Shown in pieces: positions 58,602 through 64,000 of a DNA stretch of 64,000 bases. The translations under genes and the position numbers were made by a program. Each line of letters starts with the position of its first letter. Position 1 is the stretch's first letter. The DNA comes from a virus, in IMG/VR virus record IMGVR_UViG_3300044732_003010, positions 1 to 64,000 of that record; one strand, given 5' to 3'. The notes under the pieces were generated by a model. That model made no database searches. It worked only from the letters and a program-made list of their open reading frames with translations, and was not told the origin of the DNA.

Positions 58602-58985
58602 ATGAACACAGAACAAACTATTAAAAAGTTTAAAGCCAGCAAACTTCGTATTTACGAAGATGGTTACATCGGGCCTCACGGATGGTACTGGGGAAGTCAC
58701 ACAATTGCTAGTTTTATAGCAAAAGCTATTCAGACAAAACACGGTCATAATATGACTGACGTTCTAAATTATACCACTATCTATGTCTCAGAGCTAGTTA
58801 AGGTTCCTGCGGGGGGTTTAGCTTGCGGATGTCATGACACACTCTACAGCGTGACGGCTTTAGTTGATTTGCCCCTAGAGTTGCCGACGGAAAAAGAGAT
58901 ATACGCCGCTTACAAACACAATAACGCCCATTTCAACGGCGTAGAGGCTATAAAAGGCGGTTATCACTTTTATAGCATTTGGTAA
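58602..58985 (+). CDS. hypothetical protein
   Basis: 127 aa after ACTTAGGAAAATAAATC. Two-part sequence with YEDGYIGPHGWYWGSHTIASFIAKAI and GGLACGCHDTLYSVTALVDLPLELPTEKEIYAAYK; a Cys-x-Cys-His pair is notable. Not recognised. A weak CCTAAG...CTTAGG repeat lies just upstream. Confidence 0.55.
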   Translation: MNTEQTIKKFKASKLRIYEDGYIGPHGWYWGSHTIASFIAKAIQTKHGHNMTDVLNYTTIYVSELVKVPAGGLACGCHDTLYSVTALVDLPLELPTEKEIYAAYKHNNAHFNGVEAIKGGYHFYSIW

Positions 58986-59000
58986 TAAGCAACTAAGTCA

Positions 59001-59022
59001 AAACGGGGATAATTCCCCGTTT
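59001..59022 (+). terminator. hairpin terminator
   Basis: AAACGGGGA pairs with TCCCCGTTT around TAAT (9 bp). It lies between 58602 and 59048 genes. The following T-run is short. Confidence 0.55.
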
Positions 59023-59047
59023 CGTATTAACACTAACAAAAACCACT

Positions 59048-59428
59048 ATGATCTTAATCTTATCTCTTGAATTGGAAGATTTTGAAGTTTTAAAATCTTC
59101 TATTCAGAAAATCGACAACATTGACACTAACTTAAGTCTTGTTAAGCTACAAGATTACTCTTTATCGGGCATAGCCTTGACAAGAGTAGCTTTAATCTGT
59201 GATAAGCCTCCTCAGATAATCGCAAAAAAAGGAATCAACTTTTCTACAGAAGCAGTTATCCCTGAAACCAAATACTGCGTTGCTTGCTTAGTTTTAGGTA
59301 AGTTTACGCCACTCAATACCCGTAACAATTCTGGATACTGCTTGGAACACCGAGAACTCGATCCTAAACGAAAACAGGATCAACACCAACGTTACAAACA
59401 AAGACGTAGTACAAACGTTCAGAAATAA
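59048..59428 (+). CDS. hypothetical protein with Cys/His finger
   Basis: 126 aa. The C-terminal half has CVACLVLGKFTPLNTRNNSGYCLEH, a CxxC...CxxxH set that could bind zinc, then a basic tail (KRKQDQHQRYKQRRS). Nucleic-acid binding is plausible. Its end overlaps the next promoter's left arm. Confidence 0.5.
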   Translation: MILILSLELEDFEVLKSSIQKIDNIDTNLSLVKLQDYSLSGIALTRVALICDKPPQIIAKKGINFSTEAVIPETKYCVACLVLGKFTPLNTRNNSGYCLEHRELDPKRKQDQHQRYKQRRSTNVQK

Positions 59429-59470
59429 TTCTCCCATCTACTTGATTTTATTGGGAGAATTTTGTAAGAT
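59428..59470 (+). promoter_or_regulatory. class B promoter-operator, copy 2
   Basis: ATTCTCCCA (59428-59436), TTGATT (59442-59447), TGGGAGAAT (59452-59460), TAAGAT (59465-59470, 17-base spacer). Drives the gene at 59505. Confidence 0.75.
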
Positions 59471-59504
59471 AAGACTAGGCAAACAAACACAAGAGGACAA
59501 AGTT

Positions 59505-60887
59505 ATGACTTCCATTAATGATGATTGGTTACTTTACGAGTATGAAACATTGGTACTTATCAAGCATATCGAAAAAAATCTCAATCAAATTAACCAAAGA
59601 TACTTTGAGGGAAACCACGGAATACTAAGCGTCACCGATAACGGCAATTATGTTACAGTCAAAAGACAGGGTTTATCTGTTGCTGACTATGACACTCAAA
59701 AGCTTTTTGACGCACTAGAAAATTTTAGTCAAGAAGAGTACGAGCTTTCCTGTTACGATCTTTGGGATTATTTCGATCATTGTAAATACACCCCACAAGA
59801 GGACAAAAAAATGACTTCAAATATCGAACTTTACGAAAAAGCCACAATTATCAGGTTTTTCCAAAGCACCCTCAATCAAATTAACCAAGAGTGTTTCGGA
59901 GAAAAATTGTCAGTCACTGATAACGGTGATTATGTTACGGTCAAAACGCAAGGGTTATTTGTTGCAAATTATGACATCCAAAAGCTTTGGAACGCACTAG
60001 AAAACTATGATCAAGAGGACTGTGTTAAATTTGATAATTTGTGGGATTATCTTGATAATTGTAAATACATCCTTCCAGAAAATCAGGAAACTGAAAATGA
60101 GTTAAAGACTGATGACGAGTTATCTTTTTCTGAAAAAACACAGGTTGCCCTCGTTGATTTGTTGTTAAGTGAACCTGACTTAGAATACCAAGAGTTCAAT
60201 AAAGCATGGATTGAAAAGGAAACCTTAAAATGGGAAAATATTGAATTGACTCAATCTATTCAAGAGATGCACAATCTCAGACGGCGTGAACTTAAAGAAG
60301 GATCTGAGATTATTAACCACTTGACGGCCCGTATTCATGAATTAAAACAGGACAAAGAGTCTAGTGGAGCATGGATTGAAAACTTAAAGCAACGAATACA
60401 TGATCTTGAATGTACAGTTTCTCTACTGCAAAAAGAAACAAATCAAATAACAGTTCTAAACGAATCTGTTACTCAATTACAAATTCGTATTTATCAACTG
60501 GAACAGGAAAACAAGCAACTAAAAACCAATCAACTAGAAACCAAACTAGAACCTAAACTGACGGATAACAAGGCTAAAAAACCTAAATTTAAATTACCAG
60601 AAAACTTTGCTGACTACCAACAAGAGTGCGACGACTTAATTGACGCATTGTCTTGCTTTTACAATATCAAAAAAGGTAAATGGGGAAAAGACATTCTCCA
60701 GTTTATTCTTACTCCCAACGATACCGAAAAAGCAAAGCATCCATATCCTGACAAGTGGAAAGCAGGGCTATATTTACATGGACAGTGGACAGTCGATAAA
60801 GTCAATCTATCCGACCCTGATGAATGGAAAGACTGGTTTATGGATGTCAACGACTTTGCTGACGCTAACGACATAGAGATTAGTTAG
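59505..60887 (+). CDS. large coiled-coil protein with duplicated N-terminal domain
   Basis: 460 aa from the ATG at 59505 (AGAGGAC upstream). The first ~105 residues and the next ~100 are two copies of one domain: LNQINQRYFEGNHGILSVTDNGNYVTVKRQGL and LNQINQECFGEKLSVTDNGDYVTVKTQGL, each ending in LWDYFDHCKY/LWDYLDNCKY. A long coiled coil follows (LTQSIQEMHNLRRRELKEG...), then a C-terminal domain (FADYQQECDDLIDALSCFYN). Function unknown; structural or regulatory scaffold. Confidence 0.6.
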   Translation: MTSINDDWLLYEYETLVLIKHIEKNLNQINQRYFEGNHGILSVTDNGNYVTVKRQGLSVADYDTQKLFDALENFSQEEYELSCYDLWDYFDHCKYTPQEDKKMTSNIELYEKATIIRFFQSTLNQINQECFGEKLSVTDNGDYVTVKTQGLFVANYDIQKLWNALENYDQEDCVKFDNLWDYLDNCKYILPENQETENELKTDDELSFSEKTQVALVDLLLSEPDLEYQEFNKAWIEKETLKWENIELTQSIQEMHNLRRRELKEGSEIINHLTARIHELKQDKESSGAWIENLKQRIHDLECTVSLLQKETNQITVLNESVTQLQIRIYQLEQENKQLKTNQLETKLEPKLTDNKAKKPKFKLPENFADYQQECDDLIDALSCFYNIKKGKWGKDILQFILTPNDTEKAKHPYPDKWKAGLYLHGQWTVDKVNLSDPDEWKDWFMDVNDFADANDIEIS

Positions 60888-60929
60888 TTTCTAGTTATCA
60901 GTTATCAGTAGTACACTTGTTCAGAAAAG

Positions 60930-60972
60930 ATTCTCCCAGATAGTTGACATTACTGGGAGAACGATCCATAAT
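60930..60972 (+). promoter_or_regulatory. class B promoter-operator, copy 3
   Basis: ATTCTCCCA (60930-60938), TTGACA (60944-60949), TGGGAGAA (60954-60961), CATAAT (60967-60972, 17-base spacer). The strongest -35 of the three. Drives a 47-aa gene. Confidence 0.78.
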
Positions 60973-61004
60973 AGAAAGTAACCAAAACACAGAAAAACAA
61001 GATT

Positions 61005-61148
61005 ATGGATAACGCTAAACAACCAATCGAAACAACACAAATTTCTGAAATTAAAAAAGCTCGAATTTTCTGCAAAGAGATTGAGCAAATAACTCAATCT
61101 CTAAATCAGGAAGCACAAACAGTGCTAGGCAAATATCCGACGCTGTAA
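61005..61148 (+). CDS. 47-aa helical protein
   Basis: Short frame MDNAKQPIETTQISEIKKAR..., charged, one long helix. A class B promoter ends 32 bases upstream. A TCAGTTATC-type repeat follows the stop. No ribosome binding site beyond AAAAACAAG. Function unknown. Confidence 0.5.
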   Translation: MDNAKQPIETTQISEIKKARIFCKEIEQITQSLNQEAQTVLGKYPTL

Positions 61149-61299
61149 TCAGTTATTAGTTATCAGTTGTCATCCGTCAAAAAGTGTGTGATTGCTTTAT
61201 TAGCTTGATTTTCCGAGATTTTTGGCAGTCCTGCGATCAGTGTAACTATAGGTAAATCTACAAACTACAAAAAGATAATAAAAAAGTTTGACAAAACAC

Positions 61300-61335
61300 T
61301 TGACATACAAACATATACCTGTCATTATAGGTATA
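61300..61335 (+). promoter_or_regulatory. class A promoter-operator, copy 1
   Basis: TTGACA (61300-61305), 17 bases, CATTAT (61323-61328). TATACCT (61314-61320) and AGGTATA (61329-61335) flank the -10. A 66-base stretch from 61297 to the leader is identical to that at 62371, down to the AAAGGAG ribosome binding site. Confidence 0.8.
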
Positions 61336-61363
61336 TACCAAAAAACCAAAGGAGTTCACGATT

Positions 61364-61828
61364 ATGACTACTGCTACCATCGACAAAATTGATTCTCAAG
61401 TCGCTGACATTCAAAATGAGATTGATTATCTCAAATCTCAAATTGAGATTTTCCAAGCCAAGCTATCTGATTTAGAAAATTTAAAAGCGCAAAAAGAAGC
61501 GCAAAAAGAAAGAGTTCAAAAGTTTGAAGACAAAACCTCAAAAGTATTGACAGAAGCAGAGTCCCTAAATGTAGAGATTCCTTCAAAAGAAGAATTTGAA
61601 AAAGTCTATGATATTCCTTATTATCAGGGCGGACTGACCGATCAAGAACGAAAAATCCTTTGGAAGCTTCCCTATCATTTGGAAGAGGTCATTGCTGAGG
61701 ATCAATGTGTAACAAAATCTCGGTTATCTGGGATTAAAAGCAGTCTTTACAAAAAATTTGAATTGCAAGGTACACCTTGTCAAAAAACCATCGCACTTAA
61801 AGCTATGTCTGTTATGTATCTTAGCTAG
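61364..61828 (+). CDS. coiled-coil protein
   Basis: 154 aa. A long N-terminal coiled coil (VADIQNEIDYLKSQIEIFQAKLSDLENLKAQKEAQKERVQKF) and a small C-terminal domain (PYYQGGLTDQERKILWKLPYHLEEVIAEDQ). Its promoter and leader are identical to those of the FGE-like gene, so both are made together. Function unknown. Confidence 0.6.
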   Translation: MTTATIDKIDSQVADIQNEIDYLKSQIEIFQAKLSDLENLKAQKEAQKERVQKFEDKTSKVLTEAESLNVEIPSKEEFEKVYDIPYYQGGLTDQERKILWKLPYHLEEVIAEDQCVTKSRLSGIKSSLYKKFELQGTPCQKTIALKAMSVMYLS

Positions 61829-61862
61829 TCTAATCGGGGTTTAAAAATATTTCTTAAACCCC

Positions 61863-61900
61863 TTGACAACATACAAACATATCCCCTACAATGGGGATAT
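61863..61900 (+). promoter_or_regulatory. class A-like promoter with different palindrome
   Basis: TTGACA (61863-61868), 18 bases, TACAAT (61887-61892) exactly between ATATCCCC (61879-61886) and GGGGATAT (61893-61900). Same design as class A but other arm sequence, so probably another regulator or a changed specificity. Confidence 0.75.
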
Positions 61901-61929
61901 AGAAAAACAAACACAAAAGAGTTAAACAG

Positions 61930-62193
61930 ATGAACGGGTTAAACACATTAAAGGAATTTGCTCAAAAATTCAAAAATGTCACTATTGGTTCTCACGAACA
62001 CGGGCAACTATTTGTTAAAACAGAAAGAAGTCTTACAAGGCTAAAATCTACCGAATTAGTAGCACTTGCAAGCAAAATAGGACTAATTACTTCAACCATT
62101 AACGGGAAAACGTTAGGTTACACCAAAGATCAATGGATTGATCTACTGTTACAGTATTCTCATCTATCATTAAATGACAATGCAATGTCCTAA
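61930..62193 (+). CDS. hypothetical small protein
   Basis: 87 aa. LNTLKEFAQKFKNVTIGSHEHGQLFVKTERSLTRLKSTELVALASKIGLITSTINGKTLGYTKDQWIDLLLQ: compact mixed fold; the second half resembles a short helix-turn-helix or SAP-like domain. Its stop overlaps the next start. Confidence 0.5.
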   Translation: MNGLNTLKEFAQKFKNVTIGSHEHGQLFVKTERSLTRLKSTELVALASKIGLITSTINGKTLGYTKDQWIDLLLQYSHLSLNDNAMS

Positions 62194-62377
62194 ATGTCAA
62201 TCACAGAAAATCTCTAAAAAAGGGTTCTCTGTGTCAGGAAAACAGAGATACCGATGCAAGGATTGCAATCATCATTTTACTGGTAATCCGGCAGGAAAAC
62301 CCCCCCACACTGATTCAATGACTAACGCCGAAAGATGTCGTCGTTATCGGTTGAAAAAAAAACAAAAAAACACTTGA
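62174..62377 (+). CDS. InsA-like zinc-ribbon protein
   Basis: 67 aa overlapping the previous gene by 20 bases. MQCPKCQSQKISKKGFSVSGKQRYRCKDCNHHF is the zinc ribbon found at the N-terminus of IS1-type InsA proteins and related regulators; the rest is very basic (ERCRRYRLKKKQK). Alone, with no transposase, it is likely a DNA-binding regulator. It resembles the ribbon at the end of 54251. Confidence 0.65.
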   Translation: MTMQCPKCQSQKISKKGFSVSGKQRYRCKDCNHHFTGNPAGKPPHTDSMTNAERCRRYRLKKKQKNT

Positions 62378-62409
62378 CATACAAACATATACCTGTCATT
62401 ATAGGTATA
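62374..62409 (+). promoter_or_regulatory. class A promoter-operator, copy 2
   Basis: TTGACA (62374-62379), CATTAT (62397-62402), with TATACCT (62388-62394) and AGGTATA (62403-62409) flanking the -10. It drives the variable FGE-like gene. Confidence 0.8.
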
Positions 62410-62434
62410 TACCAAAAAACCAAAGGAGTTCACG

Positions 62435-63070
62435 ATGACCGAAAAACTACCCAATCAAGTCGCATTAGAAATGGTGAACTTACCAGCAGGTGAGTTTCTC
62501 ATAGGCTCTCCTGATAGTGATCCCGATGTTCAAAATCATCAAAAGCCTTCACACCAAGTTAAAGTCAACAGTTTTGCGATTGGCAAATATCCGGTGACTC
62601 AGGAACAATATCAAGCAGTAATGGGAACCAATCCCTCTCACTTTAAAAATAATCCCCAAAATCCGGTAGAACAGGTTAGTTGGGACGATGCTAGAGCTTT
62701 TTGTCAGAAATTGAGTCGAATAACCGGTAAAACCTATCGCCTACCCACAGAAGCGGAATGGGAATATGCTTGTCGAGCAGGTACAACTACTACATATTAT
62801 TTTGGTGATGATGCTAATCAGTTAAGAGATTATGCTTGGTATAGCGAAAATTCTAATGACACAACTCATCCCGTAGGACAGAAAAAGCCCAATGGTTGGG
62901 GACTGTATGACATGAGTGGTAATGTTTGGGAGTGGTGCGAAGATAGTTGTCTGCGCGGCGGTTCTTGGTTCATCAATCCGAGGTACTGTCGCAGTGCGGT
63001 TCGTTTCTGGCTCTTCCCCGGCTTCCGCTTCAACTTCAGCCTCGGTTTTCGAGTTGTCTGCGACAATTAG
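62435..63070 (+). CDS. FGE/SUMF1-fold protein with DGR-type variable C-terminus
   Basis: 211 aa. VALEMVNLPAGEFLIGSPDSDP, KYPVTQEQYQAVMGTNPSHF, NPVEQVSWDDARAFCQKLS, YRLPTEAEWEYACRAGTTTTYYFG and GLYDMSGNVWEWCEDS are the formylglycine-generating-enzyme fold, a C-type-lectin relative. The end, LRGGSWFINPRYCRSAVRF.. to GFRVVC, is where cyanobacterial diversity-generating-retroelement targets vary. The segment between WEWCEDS and LRGGSW is shorter than usual. Probably a ligand-binding display protein, not an enzyme. Placement beside phage genes suggests a receptor-binding role, unproven. Confidence 0.8.
   Translation: MTEKLPNQVALEMVNLPAGEFLIGSPDSDPDVQNHQKPSHQVKVNSFAIGKYPVTQEQYQAVMGTNPSHFKNNPQNPVEQVSWDDARAFCQKLSRITGKTYRLPTEAEWEYACRAGTTTTYYFGDDANQLRDYAWYSENSNDTTHPVGQKKPNGWGLYDMSGNVWEWCEDSCLRGGSWFINPRYCRSAVRFWLFPGFRFNFSLGFRVVCDN
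62951..63069 (+). other. diversity-generating retroelement variable region (VR)
   Basis: Residues 173-211. At positions where related proteins carry Asn (AAC), codons here are NNC: TTC179, ATC180, TAC184, TTC191, CTC193, TTC194, TTC197, TTC199, TTC201, AGC202. TGG192 and GGC196 fit AGG and GAC changed only at A. TTGTC-TGC-GACAA (63054-63066) is a hairpin at the 3'-end, as DGRs often have. No template repeat or reverse transcriptase is in the window. Confidence 0.72.
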
Positions 63071-63117
63071 TCAGTTATCAGTTATCAGTTGTCAGCAACG
63101 AATCAACGGGAGTAATT

Positions 63118-63486
63118 ATGCTATCATTTCAAGAGTTTCAAGAACAAGTTTTGAACGTTCTTAGTCCAAGTGAAAGAGAATGTAAGTTTTGGAAAAGTTG
63201 CTCAAGTTTCTCGGCAGATATTAATTATCATGGCGTAGAATATGTATCTTTTCAGGTAAGATACATAATAGACGAGAAAAACTGCAATTGCGGGCAGTGG
63301 TTTATTCAAAAAACTTACACGCAAGAATGTAACACTTTTTCGGATTCTTTAACTCAAGGCATAGAAACTATTGGTAAACAAACCACAGAATGTATTAACG
63401 GTGAGTTACAAGTTTTTTTTAAAATTCAAAAAGGATGGAGAAACGTTAAATTTAAAGAATTGTTTGAGTCTTTAATGATAAATTAA
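63118..63486 (+). CDS. hypothetical protein
   Basis: 122 aa from the ATG at 63118 (GGGAGTAATT upstream). FQEFQEQVLNVLSPSERECKFWKSCSSFSADINYHGVEYVSFQVRYIIDEKNCNCGQWF: beta-rich with a Cys-x-Cys-Gly loop. A TCAGTTATC repeat separates it from the FGE-like gene. Not recognised. Confidence 0.5.
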   Translation: MLSFQEFQEQVLNVLSPSERECKFWKSCSSFSADINYHGVEYVSFQVRYIIDEKNCNCGQWFIQKTYTQECNTFSDSLTQGIETIGKQTTECINGELQVFFKIQKGWRNVKFKELFESLMIN

Positions 63487-63509
63487 TATCTCACCACGAG
63501 ACATAAGAG

Positions 63510-63537
63510 TTGACTATCCGTAATCGGTTAGTCTAAA
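63510..63537 (+). promoter_or_regulatory. possible promoter with inverted repeat
   Basis: TTGACT at 63510-63515; GACTA and TAGTC (63512-63533) flank CCG...CGG, an inverted repeat. A TATAAT at 63543-63548 is too far for this -35, so the true promoter is unclear. Confidence 0.35.
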
Positions 63538-63546
63538 GTTGCTATA

Positions 63547-63578
63547 ATAGCTGTAAGTTATCCTTACAGCTATTTTTT
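63547..63578 (+). terminator. terminator directly before a start codon
   Basis: ATAGCTGTAAG (63547-63557) pairs with CTTACAGCTAT (63563-63573) around TTATC, then TTTTTT, and the ATG of the next gene is at 63580. Stops upstream transcription; it also leaves that gene without a leader or ribosome binding site. Confidence 0.7.
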
Positions 63579-63579
63579 A

Positions 63580-63978
63580 ATGATTAACTGGAATCTAGGA
63601 AGACAATTAGCCATTGAGTCTTTTAATGAAATGGTGGGCGAATTTGCCCAAGAGATTAACTTTCAGATAAAAGATACTAAATGGAACTGGCCACGGGAGA
63701 CTGTACGAAAAAATGGCGGTGTAGTTGGCTCACCCCGGGACATTGTAGATACAGGTGAGCTAAAAAATAGCCAATTTATTGAAGATGTATCAGATACCTA
63801 TAAAGTAATCGGGTACACGGCTGATCATGCCGCTCTTGTCCATGAAGGGTATCAAATAGAGCGTAACGATGGGACGGTGACAGATGTTCCCGCCCGCCCA
63901 TTTATCGACACGGCTATAGAAGACTATAATCCAATTGAGGCTTATAGTGAAATCTTAAAGGAAAAATTAAATGAGTGA
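63580..63978 (+). CDS. HK97 gp10-like head-tail/tail completion protein
   Basis: 132 aa. WPRETVRKNGGVVGSPRDIVDTGELKNSQF, then VIGYTADHAALVHEGYQ and VPARPFIDTAIEDYN, the gp10-like layout (RDIVDTG.L, Y...HA..VH.GY, ARPF...A). It lies at the head-tail interface. It overlaps the next ATG. The expected tail-tube and tape-measure genes are not in the window and may follow. Confidence 0.75.
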   Translation: MINWNLGRQLAIESFNEMVGEFAQEINFQIKDTKWNWPRETVRKNGGVVGSPRDIVDTGELKNSQFIEDVSDTYKVIGYTADHAALVHEGYQIERNDGTVTDVPARPFIDTAIEDYNPIEAYSEILKEKLNE

Positions 63979-64000
63979 ATCAGAATTAAGAGATATTTTA
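63971..64000 (+). CDS. partial gene cut by window end
   Basis: ATG at 63971, MSESELRDIL so far; overlaps the gp10-like stop by 8 bases. Position after gp10 suggests a tail completion or tail-tube gene, but only ten codons are visible. Confidence 0.4.
   Translation, partial: MSESELRDIL

Noticed and set aside
62174-62377. IS1-type insertion sequence
   Set aside because: Only the InsA-like zinc ribbon is present; there is no transposase and no terminal repeats.

Overview
The window looks like most of the genome of a temperate-style tailed phage, or a prophage, of a cyanobacterium. Phage evidence: small and large terminase, portal, Mu gpF-like minor head protein, capsid protease, fused scaffold/major capsid protein, HK97 gp10-like protein, DUF2460/DUF2163 tail-hub proteins, tail fibres, a GH19 endolysin and a primase-helicase. 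Cyanobacterial evidence: an NblA phycobilisome-degradation adaptor, DUF6464 and DUF7352 proteins, and TCAGTTATC-type short intergenic repeats just after stop codons. A DUF2460/DUF2163 hub suggests a long non-contractile tail. No integrase, tape-measure or tail-tube gene is visible, so the genome probably extends beyond the window. The DNA is AT-rich except for the middle of one methyltransferase gene and the 3' end of the FGE-like gene.

Layout. 0-4.8 kb: small genes with near-identical leaders (GGAGTAA...ATG), including a recombination-directionality-factor-like protein, a ParB-like protein and two families of tandem paralogues. 4.8-5.9 kb: repressor/RHH divergent switch. 5.9-14.8 kb: replication (primase-helicase, SF2 helicase) around a cassette of small genes, six of which are tandem paralogues; a possible structured RNA with a tRNA-like 3' arm lies at 8.8-9.0 kb. 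14.8-20.6 kb: tail hub and lysis. 20.7-29.5 kb: portal, DNA methylase, head genes, RusA. 29.5-31.9 kb: accessory genes, a decayed toxin-antitoxin pair and nblA. 32.0-38.3 kb: nucleotide metabolism (ThyA-like, NrdA, NrdB). 38.6-42.7 kb (minus strand): tail-fibre cluster. 42.7-44.3 kb and 56.4-57.9 kb: two inverted copies of one locus (promoter, leader hairpin, DNA-binding-like gene, terminator, palindrome array). 44.3-53.5 kb: PadR, tRNA(CAT), cell-wall enzyme, XRE and LuxR regulators, HigA-like protein, terminase, ParB-like protein and C5 methylase, with a hammerhead-ribozyme-like RNA at 46.9 kb. 53.6-56.3 kb: small minus-strand genes and a tandem-repeat structured RNA closed by a 20-bp helix. 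57.9-63.1 kb: genes behind two classes of palindrome-bearing promoters, ending with an FGE/C-type-lectin protein whose 3' end looks like a diversity-generating-retroelement variable region. 63.6 kb: gp10-like gene, then a cut-off gene.

How it fits together. The 4.8-5.5 kb switch probably governs lysogeny. Replication genes are followed by precursor synthesis (NrdAB, ThyA). NblA would dismantle host phycobilisomes. Terminase, head and tail genes build the particle; GH19 endolysin plus small membrane proteins lyse the cell. The regions least explained by known phage modules are the hammerhead, the 55.7 kb RNA, the inverted gene-plus-array loci, the two promoter-operator families and the orphan variable region (no reverse transcriptase or template repeat in the window).
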